Source of the DNA: Mycobacterium parascrofulaceum ATCC BAA-614
Lineage (GTDB): Bacteria; Actinomycetota; Actinomycetes; Mycobacteriales; Mycobacteriaceae
Reading direction: 5' to 3'
Assembly: GCF_000164135.1 (NCBI RefSeq)
Contig: NZ_GG770553.1
Location: 1,312,738-1,360,886, forward strand
Length of the DNA: 48,149 nucleotides
Notes under the pieces: generated by a model
What the model was told of the DNA's origin: nothing
Database searches by the model: none
The model's input: only the letters and a program-made list of their open reading frames with translations
Part shown: one piece after another, positions 1 through 8,930 of the stretch
Layout of the letters: every line of letters starts with the position of its first letter
Position numbering within the stretch: position 1 is the stretch's first letter
Made by a program: the position numbers and the translations under genes

Positions 1-279
1 GCCGCCGCCCGCCGGCGCGGCAAGGCGCTCGCCAGCCTTGGCGTCTGCGCGTTGCTGGTCGGCGCCGCCGGCTGGGCGGGCATCGAGATGGCGGGCCGCT
101 ACGTCAACGACGCGCTCAACCGCACCACCGGTGACATCCGCCGCATCGCCGAGGTGATGGTCGGCCACGCGGAGGCGAGCATGCATCAATGGCTCGACGT
201 GACGCTGCTTGCCGGCGCCGCGCTGGTGATCGCCGGTGTCGTCGTGGCGATAGTCGGCGGCCTGCGGCGCGAGGGCTGA
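1..279 (+). CDS. C-terminal part of a small integral membrane protein (5' end outside window)
   Basis: The reading frame is open from the first base of the window to a TGA at 277-279, so the gene starts upstream. The visible 92 residues begin with a basic stretch (RRRGK), followed by a hydrophobic segment, a roughly 35-residue polar loop, a second hydrophobic segment (LLAGAALVIAGVVVAIVGG) and a short basic tail. This gives two membrane helices with the loop probably outside. No catalytic motif or recognised domain is visible. It ends two bases before the stop of the next gene on the opposite strand, so the two are convergent. Family unknown. Confidence 0.6.
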   Translation, partial: AAARRRGKALASLGVCALLVGAAGWAGIEMAGRYVNDALNRTTGDIRRIAEVMVGHAEASMHQWLDVTLLAGAALVIAGVVVAIVGGLRREG

Positions 280-281
280 GA

Positions 282-668
282 TCAGGTGCGAAGTGGGTCT
301 TTTCCGGCCCGCAGACGCGCTTTCGACCTGACGATCGCGAAAATTGCCAGGGCGTCGAGCAAAATGACCGAAATTCCGAACCAAAAATAGTAGGTGGCCC
401 AGATGGCCGAGATCACCAACGAGGCCAACGCCGCGGCCAGGGCGAGCAGAGCCGCCCCCCGCACCCGCAGCAGCAGCAGCACGCTCGTTGCCGCGACGGC
501 GGCGCCCAGGCCGATGAAAAGCCATGCCCGCCAATGGCCGACCGTGTACCAGCCGAGAATCAAGGACAGCACGGCAGATATGGCCAGCACCACCCCCGCG
601 GTGAACGGGAGACGCGAGACATCGTCTTCCCGGATCTTGTGATCACTGATTCCCCGATTGTCGGTCAT
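282..668 (-). CDS. Small four-helix membrane protein, unknown function
   Basis: A 128-residue protein is read from ATG at 668. An upstream in-frame start at 713 would only add a charged Arg-rich extension, so the internal ATG (MTDNRGISD) is preferred. After about 20 polar residues come four hydrophobic segments separated by very short loops, at roughly residues 22-42, 48-65, 70-88 and 92-112, and a basic C-terminus (RSKARLRAGK). This is a compact inner-membrane protein. No enzyme motif is visible. It is convergent with the partial membrane protein at 1-279. I do not recognise the family. Confidence 0.6.
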   Translation of the reverse strand: MTDNRGISDHKIREDDVSRLPFTAGVVLAISAVLSLILGWYTVGHWRAWLFIGLGAAVAATSVLLLLRVRGAALLALAAALASLVISAIWATYYFWFGISVILLDALAIFAIVRSKARLRAGKDPLRT

Positions 669-767
669 CTCAACGCGCCTCCGTTCCGCCGCACGATCCT
701 CTCGAGCACCCACAGCTGCGGTACCCGCGCCACCCGCGGCTAAACGGTTCGCGAGGCGTACTGGCGC

Positions 768-2498
768 CTAGCCGAAGGTGAACGAGAACACCTGCAGCCC
801 AGGGCTTACCCCCATGTCGAGCTGATCGGCGCGGGTGTCGGCGTCGGCGACGATCCGATGCAGCGTGGGTGCCCCGCCGATCGGCGTCGTCGTCGTCTTT
901 CCGTCGCGGGTCACGGTGAGGGTGCCCGTGCCGCCGACGACGACGTAGACGTCTTTGGCGGCGGTGTAGTTCAGCCGGACGGCGGCGCCGTCGCCGTCGG
1001 CGGTGGCGCCCTGGTCGTCGAGCTTCCACCGCCCGCGCAGCGCGAACTTGTCACCGGGCAACGACGCGGGGTAGTCGAACGTCGCCGTGCCGGCCTTGTA
1101 ATCGCCCGTGCCACCGTAGTTTTCGGCCCGCTCGACGCCCAGATAGGTCTCGGGGGTGAGCCGGGTCTGCGGGGTGGTGTCGACCGCCCGCGTCGCCGCG
1201 GGCAGTTCGGCGCCGGGGTGGGCGTCGACCAACAGCTCGCGGATCAGCTTTTCGGTCCCGTCGTAGTCGCCCTCGCCGAACTTGGTGTGCCGGACCGTTC
1301 CGTCGGCGTCGATCAGGTATTCGGCCGGCCAATAGAGGTTTTGGTAGTTGTTCCAGGTCGTGTAGCCGTTGTCGAGCGCGACGGGGTAGCTGATGTGCAG
1401 CGCGGCGGCGCCGCTGGCCACGTTGGCCGGTACCCGCTCGAAGGCGTACTCCGGGGTGTGCACCCCGATCACGACGAACCCGGCGTCGTGATACCGGTCG
1501 TACCAATCGACGACGTGCGGGATGGCGCGTTGGCAGTTGATGCACGAGTACGCCCAGAAGTCCACGAGGACCACCTTGCCGCGCACCGCCTCCCGGTCGA
1601 GCGGTTTGCCGTCCGGGGTGTTGAGCCATTCGGAGATGCCGGCGATGGCAGGGGCCGGGCCGCACTGCTGCAAGTGGGCGGCGCCGTCCATGCAGTCGGC
1701 CAGCGCGCCGGTGACGCTCACCCCGGCCGGGCTCAGCCGCAGCCCGCCGGACCCGGGCGGCGTCGCCGGGGCGGGGTTGAGCGTGCGCTGGAGCTCGTCG
1801 GCGCCGATCCCGTGCTGCATGGCCGTGGTGTAGTCGGGGATGGCGCGCTGCAGCATCGCCGGCAGGTTGAAGACCAGCGCCACGGCCAGCACCACCATCA
1901 TGATCCCGCCGGCGATCTGGATCGCGCGCTGGTGGCGGCGGAACGCGGCGACGCGTTCGGCGACGCGCCGCCCCGCGAGCGCGAACGCCAGCAGCGGCAG
2001 CGCGTTGCCGAGCGCGAACGTCGCAGTCAACACCAGCGCGCCGGGACCGATCGATTGCGTGCCGCCGGCGACCACGATCGCCGCGAGCACCGGGCCCGCG
2101 CACGGCACATACAGTGCGCCCAGCGTCAGGCCGAGACCGAAACCGTCTGCGTTGGCGCCGATTTGACGCTGCGGCAGGTACGCGAACGGTCGCTCGATGA
2201 GGTGCTGCAGCGGCGGGAAGATCAACCCCGCACCGATCAACACCAACACCACCAGCGCCGCCCACCGGATCGCGTCCTGCGGCAGATGCAGCGCCGTCAG
2301 CAGGCCGGAGCCGACCAGCGTGGCCACGGAGAAGCTGCACACCAGGCCGGCGATCACCAGGTAGGGCCGCGCGGCGCCACTGATCCCCCGGGAGCCGCCC
2401 GCGCCCGACAGCAGGAGCACCGGAAGCACCGGCAGGATGCACGGCGAGATCCCGGTGATGAGGCCGCCGAGGAATCCGATGAGCGCGATCGTGTGCAT
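768..2498 (-). CDS. dipZ: DipZ-like cytochrome c biogenesis/thiol-disulfide protein (CcdA + thioredoxin + C-terminal domain)
   Basis: The protein has 576 residues. The N-terminal half (about 1-215) is a CcdA-type membrane domain with six to seven hydrophobic segments and the two conserved half-cystines: C20 in GISPCILPV and C133 in [10 protein letters not shown] periplasmic thioredoxin-like domain follows (about 285-425) with the CINC redox motif at 319-322 (WAYSCINC). The last ~140 residues form a beta-rich domain like that of M. tuberculosis DipZ, which is about 695 residues, so this copy is shorter. The family passes electrons across the membrane to reduce extracytoplasmic thiols. An extra cysteine pair (C269, C279) lies in the linker. 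The gene is divergent from the TetR gene, with tandem operator-like repeats between them. Confidence 0.85.
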   Translation of the reverse strand: MHTIALIGFLGGLITGISPCILPVLPVLLLSGAGGSRGISGAARPYLVIAGLVCSFSVATLVGSGLLTALHLPQDAIRWAALVVLVLIGAGLIFPPLQHLIERPFAYLPQRQIGANADGFGLGLTLGALYVPCAGPVLAAIVVAGGTQSIGPGALVLTATFALGNALPLLAFALAGRRVAERVAAFRRHQRAIQIAGGIMMVVLAVALVFNLPAMLQRAIPDYTTAMQHGIGADELQRTLNPAPATPPGSGGLRLSPAGVSVTGALADCMDGAAHLQQCGPAPAIAGISEWLNTPDGKPLDREAVRGKVVLVDFWAYSCINCQRAIPHVVDWYDRYHDAGFVVIGVHTPEYAFERVPANVASGAAALHISYPVALDNGYTTWNNYQNLYWPAEYLIDADGTVRHTKFGEGDYDGTEKLIRELLVDAHPGAELPAATRAVDTTPQTRLTPETYLGVERAENYGGTGDYKAGTATFDYPASLPGDKFALRGRWKLDDQGATADGDGAAVRLNYTAAKDVYVVVGGTGTLTVTRDGKTTTTPIGGAPTLHRIVADADTRADQLDMGVSPGLQVFSFTFG

Positions 2499-2546
2499 AG
2501 TTAGTTACACCTGTACCGGGCCCCGAAGGTTCAAAGTGACCCGGCG

Positions 2547-2592
2547 CAAATCACACTCCGTGCGTTATACAAATCACACCACGTGCGTTACG
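2547..2592. promoter_or_regulatory. Tandem 23-bp repeat, probable TetR operator pair
   Basis: Two head-to-tail 23-bp units lie at 2547-2569 and 2570-2592. Both start CAAATCACAC and share CGTGCGTTA, matching at 19 of 23 positions. They fill the gap between the divergent dipZ-like gene and the TetR gene. A GTG at 2583 that could start the TetR frame lies inside the second unit, which favours the next GTG at 2601 as the true start. Autoregulation by the neighbouring TetR protein is inferred from position only. Confidence 0.5.
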
Positions 2593-2600
2593 CTCGGCCG

Positions 2601-3272
2601 GTGGCGCAACTCACCTTCCAGCGCGCCCGCACCGAGGAGAAGAAGCGCCAACGTGCGGAGGCACTCGTGGAAGCCGCGCGTTCACTGGCGCTCGAGACCG
2701 GCGTCGCGTCGGTCACGCTGACGGCCGTCGCCAGCCGGGCCGGCATCCACTACTCCGCCGTCCGCCGCTACTTCAGCTCCCACAAAGAGGTCCTGCTGCA
2801 CCTTTCCGCCGAGGGGTGGGTGCGCTGGTCGACCACCGTGTCCGAGAAGCTGGCCGAGCCCGGCCCGAAGTCGCCGTCGCTAATCGCCGCGACCCTGGTC
2901 AACGCCCTGGCCGAGGATCCGCTGTTTTGCGACCTGCTGGCGAACCTGCACCTGCACCTGGAACACGAGGTGGACGCCGATCGGGTGATCGAGGTCAAGC
3001 GGATCAGAACCGCCGCCACGCTCTCGCTCGCCGACTCGATCGAGTGCGCTTTGCCGGCGCTTGGGCGTTCGGGATCGCTGGACATCTTGCTGGCCGCGTA
3101 CTCGCTGGCGGCCACGCTGTGGCAGGTCGCCAACCCGCCGGAGCGTCTCAACGATGCCTATGCCGATGATCCGGGAGTGGTGGTCCCCCCCGAATGGAAC
3201 CTGGATTTTGCATCCGCCCTCACTCGCCTGCTGACCGCCACCTGTGAAGGGCTCATCGAGGGATTGCAATGA
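2601..3272 (+). CDS. TetR-family transcriptional regulator of the mmpS-mmpL unit
   Basis: A 223-residue protein is read from GTG 2601. An alternative GTG at 2583 would add six residues but lies within the operator-like repeat. The N-terminus holds a typical TetR helix-turn-helix (about residues 20-60: VTLTAVASRAGIHYSAVRRYF), followed by an all-helical ligand-binding domain with no recognisable effector motif. It resembles Rv0452, the TetR gene next to mmpS4-mmpL4 in M. tuberculosis, but here it is on the same strand and 72 bp upstream of mmpS. Repression of mmpS-mmpL and of itself is likely. The effector is unknown. Confidence 0.85.
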   Translation: MAQLTFQRARTEEKKRQRAEALVEAARSLALETGVASVTLTAVASRAGIHYSAVRRYFSSHKEVLLHLSAEGWVRWSTTVSEKLAEPGPKSPSLIAATLVNALAEDPLFCDLLANLHLHLEHEVDADRVIEVKRIRTAATLSLADSIECALPALGRSGSLDILLAAYSLAATLWQVANPPERLNDAYADDPGVVVPPEWNLDFASALTRLLTATCEGLIEGLQ

Positions 3273-3344
3273 ACGCAGAGGGAAGACCGGGGCGGGGGCG
3301 TGGCGCACTGCAACCGGTGAAAACGGGGAGGAATTGGAGCGCCC

Positions 3345-3893
3345 ATGACGACGATTGAGCCGACGACCGAGCCGCTGATGACGCACGGCTCCGCGGGTAG
3401 TGACGGCAACAAGGTCGCTCCGCGGCGCGCCAACAAGAAAGGGCTTTTGGCACGTTTCTGGTTGGTGCTCACGATCGCGGCTGTCGTCGCGCTGTCGGGA
3501 TTCGTTGTATATCGATTGCACGGCGTCTTCGGCGTTCACAGCGGGTCGTTCGGTGGTGGCACCTCGGGCGAGGTCCTCGACCAGTTCAACGCTAAGACGA
3601 TCACGCTCGAGGTCTGGGGCTCGCCGGGGAGCACGGCGACCATCAACTACCTCGACGAGAATTCCCATCCGCAGCAGGCACTGAACGTGCCCCTACCCTG
3701 GAGCATAGTTTTGAGTTCAACGAAGCCCGGCATCCCGGCAAACCTGGTGGCGCAAGGCAACGGCAGTTGGATCGCCTGCAGGTTCGTCGTAAACAACCAC
3801 GATGGGCACGGTGACGTCATCAAGGCTCCGAATCGCTCACACTCCAACGAAACCGTGAACCCCTTCGTCTACTGCCTGGACAAGTCCGCATGA
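3345..3893 (+). CDS. mmpS: MmpS-family membrane accessory protein
   Basis: This 182-residue protein has a basic cytoplasmic N-terminus (about 35 residues), one membrane helix ([17 protein letters not shown]) and an extracytoplasmic domain with family features: TLEVWGSPG, then [14 protein letters not shown] and a closing YCLDKSA. MmpS proteins work with an MmpL transporter in lipid or siderophore export. The start is supported by a GGGGAGGA ribosome-binding site at 3325-3332. The stop overlaps the mmpL start as ATGA (3890-3893), so translation is coupled. The domain is longer than in most MmpS proteins: extra residues such as [17 protein letters not shown] precede the C-terminal motif. Confidence 0.9.
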   Translation: MTTIEPTTEPLMTHGSAGSDGNKVAPRRANKKGLLARFWLVLTIAAVVALSGFVVYRLHGVFGVHSGSFGGGTSGEVLDQFNAKTITLEVWGSPGSTATINYLDENSHPQQALNVPLPWSIVLSSTKPGIPANLVAQGNGSWIACRFVVNNHDGHGDVIKAPNRSHSNETVNPFVYCLDKSA

Positions 3894-6820
3894 GCGAGCC
3901 AGGCGAGGCCCCGCCGCGCGTCGATCAGCCTCTGATCCCGCCGTTCCTGCCGCGGATGATCCATCGGCTCGCCCTGCCGATCGTCCTGGTGTGGTTGGGC
4001 ATCGTGTTCGTCACCAACACCGTGGCCCCGCAGCTGGAGGTCGTCTCCAAGCATCAAGCGGTGTCGCAGAGTCCGACGGATGCGCCCTCGTTCCAATCGA
4101 TGATGCACGTCGGATCGACGTTCAAGGAATTCAACTCCGATGCCTCGGCCATGATCGTGCTGGAGGGCAACCAGCCGCTGGGGGCCGAAGCGCACCGCTA
4201 CTACGACGAAATCGTCAAGCGGGTCGAGCAAGACACCAGGCACGTTCAGCACGTCCAGGATTTCTGGAGTGATCCGCTGACCGCCGCGGGCTCCCAGAGC
4301 CACGACCAAAAGGCGGCGTACGTCCAAGTCTATCTTTCCGGCAGGATGGGCGGCAGCCTCGCCACCGAGTCGACCGAAGCCGTCCGGAAGATTGTGGACT
4401 CGGTGCCCGCGCCACCCGGGATCAAGGCCTATGTCACCGGGGCCGGTCCGCTGATCGCCGATCAGTCTCACGCGGGTGAAAAAGGTATCGCAATAGTCAC
4501 CATGGTGACGATCCTGGTGATCATCGTGATGCTGCTGATCGTGTACCGGTCGGTGAGCACCGTGATGATCATGCTGGCCATGGTCTTCATCGAGTTGGCT
4601 GCGGCACGGGGCGTCGTCGCGACGCTGGGAAATTATGGGATCATGGGGCTGTCCACCTTCGCCAACAATATGCTGGTGTTGTTGGCGATCGCTGCCAGCA
4701 CCGACTACGCGATCTTTATCGTAGGCCGCTACCACGAGGCGCGCGGGTTGGGTGAGACGCGCGAAAAAGCGTTTTACACCATGTTTCATGGTACTGCGCA
4801 TGTGGTCTTGGGTTCAGGCCTGACCATCGCCGGCGCGATGTACTGCTTGAGTTTCTGCCGGTTGCCGTATTTCCAAACGATGGGCGTGCCCTGCGCCGTC
4901 GGGATGCTGGTCGCGGTCTTCGCTGCGTTGACTTTGGGCCCAGCGGTGCTCACGATTGCCACATTCTTTAAACTGATGGACCCGAAGCGAAAGTTGCAGA
5001 CGCGGGGCTGGCGCCGAATCGGGACCGCCGTTGTGCGCTGGCCCGCCCCTATCCTGGCGGTCACGATTGGGATTGCCCTCGTCGGTCTGCTCGCGCTGCC
5101 CGGTTATAAGACGGACTACGACACCCGCCACTTTCTGCCGCCGGATACTCCGGCCAACGTCGGCTACGCGGCAGCCGACCGGCACTTCAACCAGGCCCGG
5201 TTGAATCCCGAGTTGTTGATGATTGAGACCGATCATGACTTGCGTAACCCAGCTGACTTTCTGGTCCTAGAAAAGGTCGCCAAGGCGGTGTTCCACATCC
5301 CCGGCATCGGCCGGGTGCAGACCATCACCCGGCCGCTGGGCACGCCGCTGGACCACAGCACCCTCGGGTTTCAGATGAGCGCTCAGGCCGCTGGTCGGAT
5401 TCAGACCCAGCACTATCAGGACGAGCAGGCGGCCAACCTGCTCAAGCAGGCGGACGAGCTCCGCAAGACGATGGCCACGCTGCATGAGCAGATGCAGGTC
5501 ACACAGGACCTCACCAACACCACGCATGAGACCACCAAGCTAACGAAGGAAACCGTGAAGATAACCGAGGAGTTGCGTGACGAGATCGCCAACTTCGACG
5601 ACTTCTTCCGGCCGATCCGCAGCTACTTTTACTGGGAAAGACACTGCTATGACGTTCCAGTATGTTGGGCGCTGCGGTCCCTCTTCGACGCGCTCGACGG
5701 TATCGATGCGGTGAGCGACAACATCGAGAAGCTCAGCGCTAATTTGGACAAGTTGGATCAGATTCAACCCAGGCTCGTCGAGCTGATACCGCCGCAGATC
5801 GAGAGCCAGCAGCGCAACCTCGACACCATCATGTCGAACTACGCGACCACAAGGGGGCTCAACGACCAAGCCAAAGCACAGTCCGACAACGCCACCGCAG
5901 AAGGCGACGCCTTCGACAGAGCAAAAAACGACGACACGTTCTATCTGCCGCCGGAGGCGTTCAAGAGCCCGGATTTCGCACGAGGTCTCAAACAGTTCAT
6001 TTCGCCGGATGGGCACGCCGTCCGGCTGATTATCTCCCATGAAGGCGACCCGGCCACACCCGAGGGTGTCAACCACATCGATCCGATCAAGCAGGCCGTG
6101 CACGAGGCGATCAAAGGTACCCCGTGGGAGGGCGCCAAGGTTTACCTGGGCGGCACCGCCGCGACGTATAAGGACATGCGCGACGGATCCAACATGGACC
6201 TGATGATCGCCGGAATCGCCGCGACCACGCTGATTTTCGTCATCATGCTGGTGATCACCCGGAGCCTAGTCGCGGCATTCGTGATCGTCGGAACCGTGTT
6301 GCTGTCGCTGGGCGCCTCGTTCGGGCTCTCCGTGCTGCTATGGCAGTACATCCTGGGCATCAACCTGCATTGGATGGTGTTAGCCATGGCGATCATCCTG
6401 CTGTTGGCGGTGGGGTCCGACTACAATCTCCTGCTGATATCGAGGTTCAAAGAAGAGATTCACGCGGGACTGAGGACGGGCATCATCCGCGCCGTGGCCG
6501 GTTCGGGCTCGGTAGTGACCTCCGCCGGGCTGGTGTTTGCTGCGACGATGGCCACATTTGCATTCAGCCCGTTGCGGGTTATGGCCCAGGTGGGTACGAC
6601 GATCGCGCTGGGTTTGTTGTTCGACACCTTGATCGTGCGGTCGTTCATGACGCCATCGCTGGCCACCTTGCTCGGGCGCTGGTTCTGGTGGCCGCAGCAT
6701 GTGCGGCCACGGCCGGCGAGCACCATGCTGCGACCGTACGGACCGCGTCCCGCGGTGCGCGAGTTGCTCCTCAAGAACGTCGAGGAACACCCGGCGGGCG
6801 GTGTGGTACAGCCGCGCTGA
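3890..6820 (+). CDS. mmpL: MmpL4/MmpL5-type RND transporter
   Basis: This is a full-length 976-residue RND-superfamily exporter driven by the proton gradient. It has an N-terminal helix near residues 25-45, a first extracytoplasmic domain ([14 protein letters not shown]), and helices TM2-6 with the Asp-Tyr pair [16 protein letters not shown] second extracytoplasmic domain follows, with a long helical hairpin (about residues 500-690). TM8-12 carry the second Asp-Tyr pair ([16 protein letters not shown]). The long hairpin and the [20 protein letters not shown] segment are typical of the MmpL4/MmpL5 group, which exports mycobactin-type siderophores with MmpS partners. The nearby Rv0455c-like gene supports siderophore export. 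The substrate of this paralogue is inferred. Confidence 0.9.
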   Translation: MSEPGEAPPRVDQPLIPPFLPRMIHRLALPIVLVWLGIVFVTNTVAPQLEVVSKHQAVSQSPTDAPSFQSMMHVGSTFKEFNSDASAMIVLEGNQPLGAEAHRYYDEIVKRVEQDTRHVQHVQDFWSDPLTAAGSQSHDQKAAYVQVYLSGRMGGSLATESTEAVRKIVDSVPAPPGIKAYVTGAGPLIADQSHAGEKGIAIVTMVTILVIIVMLLIVYRSVSTVMIMLAMVFIELAAARGVVATLGNYGIMGLSTFANNMLVLLAIAASTDYAIFIVGRYHEARGLGETREKAFYTMFHGTAHVVLGSGLTIAGAMYCLSFCRLPYFQTMGVPCAVGMLVAVFAALTLGPAVLTIATFFKLMDPKRKLQTRGWRRIGTAVVRWPAPILAVTIGIALVGLLALPGYKTDYDTRHFLPPDTPANVGYAAADRHFNQARLNPELLMIETDHDLRNPADFLVLEKVAKAVFHIPGIGRVQTITRPLGTPLDHSTLGFQMSAQAAGRIQTQHYQDEQAANLLKQADELRKTMATLHEQMQVTQDLTNTTHETTKLTKETVKITEELRDEIANFDDFFRPIRSYFYWERHCYDVPVCWALRSLFDALDGIDAVSDNIEKLSANLDKLDQIQPRLVELIPPQIESQQRNLDTIMSNYATTRGLNDQAKAQSDNATAEGDAFDRAKNDDTFYLPPEAFKSPDFARGLKQFISPDGHAVRLIISHEGDPATPEGVNHIDPIKQAVHEAIKGTPWEGAKVYLGGTAATYKDMRDGSNMDLMIAGIAATTLIFVIMLVITRSLVAAFVIVGTVLLSLGASFGLSVLLWQYILGINLHWMVLAMAIILLLAVGSDYNLLLISRFKEEIHAGLRTGIIRAVAGSGSVVTSAGLVFAATMATFAFSPLRVMAQVGTTIALGLLFDTLIVRSFMTPSLATLLGRWFWWPQHVRPRPASTMLRPYGPRPAVRELLLKNVEEHPAGGVVQPR

Positions 6821-6904
6821 TCCCGCGAGGTGCGTGGGTCCGAGATCCCTGCCGGCGTGAAGGATTGCGATCGGAATCAGGACGTGGTTCGGAACACTTC
6901 GCGG

Positions 6905-7050
6905 TGAGACGGCACGACGATCGGCCCGGGCCTGTTGTTCGGCTCGGCACCACATTGATCGTGCGTTCGTTCATGATGCCCTCGGTGGCCGTGCTGATGG
7001 GCCGCCGGTTCTGGTGGCCGACGCAGGTGGCGGCCGACGCATCGGCATGA
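6905..7050 (+). pseudogene. Decayed 3' end of a second mmpL gene
   Basis: Downstream of the intact mmpL stop, bases 6908-6952 translate as DGTTIGPGLLFGSAPH, matching the end of an MmpL TM11-12 region ([13 protein letters not shown]). The match then continues in another frame at about 6945-7050 as [20 protein letters not shown] followed by WWPTQ and a stop. The intact neighbour carries the equivalent [18 protein letters not shown]. The fragment is therefore a frameshifted C-terminal remnant of an MmpL, left by deletion or recombination of a tandem copy. No start or upstream domain is recognisable. Confidence 0.75.
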
Positions 7051-7091
7051 CGCAGCAGTCAGCGATTCACGTACATGCTGCCGCGGAGGAC

Positions 7092-7127
7092 GACGCCGAC
7101 TCGGCCGAAACGGTTCCGAGCGGCGTC
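7092..7127 (-). terminator. Stem-loop downstream of the Rv0455c-like gene
   Basis: GACGCCGACTCGG (7092-7104) pairs with CCGAGCGGCGTC (7116-7127) with one bulged base and an 11-nt loop. It begins 7 bp past the TAA of the minus-strand secreted-protein gene and has no T-tract, as is usual for mycobacterial hairpins. It may also separate that gene from the mmpL remnant on the other strand. Confidence 0.5.
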
Positions 7128-7133
7128 ACCGCA

Positions 7134-7631
7134 TTACTGAACCCGGCCCTTGGCTGGTCCGGGCCAGCCAGGTGGTCCGGTGGGCTCGGACCAGTCCCAC
7201 ACCGACATGTCGCCGGGCGGGTATTGGGCGCACACGTCGGTCGCCTTGGCGACCACGCCCTTGTTGTTGAAGAAGAGCTTCATGTGGTTCGGCCACGCGT
7301 ACCACAGCGGGTCGTTGTTGTAGAAGTTCTCGGAGTACGTCCGGCGGTCCTCCGGCGACAACGAGTAGAACCAGTGCACCTTGTCGATCGTCGCCTGCTG
7401 GACGTTCGGGTGGTTGTCGAAGTCGATCATGTAGCGCTGGTAGTACACCGGGCTGGTGTCCCGGGTGGCCGCCATGATCTGCTCGGCGTCGCAGGTGGTG
7501 TGGATCATCCTGCGCGGGATCGGGAAGTCCTCCGTGGAGTCGGCGACGGCGGCCTTCGGGAACGCCGTCGCGGCGATACCCAAAGCGAGGACAGCGACGC
7601 CTGCACGCAGGCCAGAACTCAGCCGAGACAT
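7134..7631 (-). CDS. Rv0455c-type secreted protein linked to siderophore secretion
   Basis: A 165-residue protein with an N-terminal signal peptide (about 1-30, ending near AAVADS). The mature part has two cysteines, in [10 protein letters not shown] and [10 protein letters not shown], and an aromatic-rich helical region ([20 protein letters not shown]). Length and sequence match the Rv0455c family, reported as a small disulfide-closed helical protein needed for efficient mycobactin secretion together with MmpS4/MmpL4. Its place just after an MmpS/MmpL pair fits that role. A palindrome covers its predicted -10 element, and the ATG seems to lie at the transcription start (leaderless). Confidence 0.85.
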   Translation of the reverse strand: MSRLSSGLRAGVAVLALGIAATAFPKAAVADSTEDFPIPRRMIHTTCDAEQIMAATRDTSPVYYQRYMIDFDNHPNVQQATIDKVHWFYSLSPEDRRTYSENFYNNDPLWYAWPNHMKLFFNNKGVVAKATDVCAQYPPGDMSVWDWSEPTGPPGWPGPAKGRVQ

Positions 7632-7634
7632 AGT

Positions 7635-7647
7635 TGTTACGGTAACA
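7635..7647 (-). promoter_or_regulatory. Perfect palindrome over the promoter of the Rv0455c-like gene
   Basis: On the minus strand TGTTACCGTAACA is a 13-bp perfect palindrome ending 3 nt before the ATG at 7631. It contains a TACCGT hexamer (7643-7638) that fits a TANNNT -10 element 6-7 nt before the start, so a bound protein would block the promoter. The regulator is unknown; the motif does not look like the longer 19-bp iron box of IdeR. Confidence 0.5.
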
Positions 7648-7683
7648 CTTTTTGAGCGCCGGTGGACAGGTTCCTAGCTCAGC

Positions 7684-8601
7684 TCAGCATTGGCCACGAT
7701 CAGGCACGATGACGTGCGAGGGATCGGGCCGCAGCTCCGGCGGGGCCTGGCTGTAGTCGCCGAACGGACCGTCGCGCCGCTCGACCGCCGCCCGCACGCC
7801 GTGGGTTTCGGCGGTCCGGATGAAGTCCAGGGCGTCGGGGGTATTGCGCATCAGCCCGTCGAGGATGCCGCCCAGGGTCTGGGTGGAGGCCAGCCCCATG
7901 TTCTCGTAGGCCTGGTTGACGATCAGTTTCTGCGCCTGGAGCTGCGACAGCGGGATCCGGGCCAGCTCGGCGGCGACCTCGGCGACCCGGGCCTCGAGGC
8001 GCTCGAACGGCACCGCCTCGTTGATCAGCTCGATCTCGGCGGCCTGCGCGCCGGTCAGCGGCCGCCCGGTCAGCGAATGCCACTTGACCTTGGCGAAGCT
8101 GAGCCGGTAGAGCCACATCCCGCTCAGGTAGGCGCCCCACATCCGGCTGTACGGGGTGCCGATCACCGCGTCGTCACTGGCGATGACCAGGTCCGCGCAC
8201 AGCGCGTAGTCGCTGGCCCCGCCGACGCACCAGCCGTGCACCTGCGCAATGACCGGCTTGGACGCCCGCCAGATGGCCATGAATTTCTGCGTCGGCGCGG
8301 TCTCGCGGGCGGTGACCATCGCGAAGTCCTTGCCGGGGTCCCACCGGCCGTCGGTCATCATCGCGTCGCCCCAGTGGACGAAGCCACCACCGAAGTCGTA
8401 GCCGCCGGAGAAGGCCCGGCCGGCGCCGCGCAGCACGATGACCTTGACGGCCGGGTCGCGCTCCGCCAGCCCGACGGCCGCCTCGATCTCGTCGGGCATC
8501 GGCGGCACGATGGTGTTGAGCTGCTCCGGGCGGTTCAACGTGATGGTGGCAACCGGACCGGCCGTCGTGTACAGGAGCGTCTCGAAGTCCGTGGTTGGCA
8601 T
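7684..8601 (-). CDS. echA2: Enoyl-CoA hydratase/isomerase-family protein (EchA2-like), atypical active site
   Basis: This 305-residue crotonase-fold protein corresponds to Rv0456c by position. The oxyanion-hole region (RGAGRAFSGGYDF) is present. At the two places where classical hydratases carry catalytic glutamates, it has Asp in GGASDYALCAD and Tyr in IGTPYSR. It is therefore unlikely to be a standard crotonyl-CoA hydratase and may act as an isomerase, hydrolase or CoA-ester lyase. It lies 7 bp downstream of the small membrane protein gene, in an apparent operon with the prolyl oligopeptidase. Confidence 0.85.
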   Translation of the reverse strand: MPTTDFETLLYTTAGPVATITLNRPEQLNTIVPPMPDEIEAAVGLAERDPAVKVIVLRGAGRAFSGGYDFGGGFVHWGDAMMTDGRWDPGKDFAMVTARETAPTQKFMAIWRASKPVIAQVHGWCVGGASDYALCADLVIASDDAVIGTPYSRMWGAYLSGMWLYRLSFAKVKWHSLTGRPLTGAQAAEIELINEAVPFERLEARVAEVAAELARIPLSQLQAQKLIVNQAYENMGLASTQTLGGILDGLMRNTPDALDFIRTAETHGVRAAVERRDGPFGDYSQAPPELRPDPSHVIVPDRGQC

Positions 8602-8608
8602 GGCTTCC

Positions 8609-8920
8609 TTACGGGTCGGGCTGACGGTTTTCCGGTGACGACGCGTAGATGCGGTCGCCGATCTTGAGGTACGGCGTCGTCAGGTAGGCCGACAGGGCGA
8701 GGAGGCCGGAGAAGATCACCGCCACGGCGACGGCGTTGGGCCAGATCTTGCCGGTGCCGAGCGCGAAACAGACGGTGCCGATGACCGCCGTCGCCCAGTA
8801 GAACCGCCGGCCGGCCCGGCGGTCGCGGATGAAGCGGTAGCGTGCCTGCGCCGCCGATACCAGGATGAAGATCAGTCCGGTCGCCAGCAGGGTGAGTTCG
8901 ATGCGTTGGGTCGCTGACAC
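8609..8920 (-). CDS. Small membrane protein, unknown function
   Basis: A 103-residue protein with three hydrophobic segments: about 8-24 (LTLLATGLIFILVSAAQA), 42-57 (ATAVIGTVCFALGTG) and 63-83 (AVAVAVIFSGLLALSAYL). A basic loop (RYRFIRDRRAGRRF) separates the first two. It sits between the prolyl oligopeptidase (10 bp upstream) and the EchA2-like gene (7 bp downstream), which suggests co-transcription. No enzyme motif is seen and I do not recognise the family. Confidence 0.7.
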   Translation of the reverse strand: MSATQRIELTLLATGLIFILVSAAQARYRFIRDRRAGRRFYWATAVIGTVCFALGTGKIWPNAVAVAVIFSGLLALSAYLTTPYLKIGDRIYASSPENRQPDP

Positions 8921-8930
8921 GTCGATGATC

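Noticed and set aside
858..2504. 548-codon plus-strand frame opposite the dipZ-like gene
   Set aside because: Low-complexity Arg/Gly/Val translation, exact antisense of a clear multi-domain gene; a GC-driven shadow.
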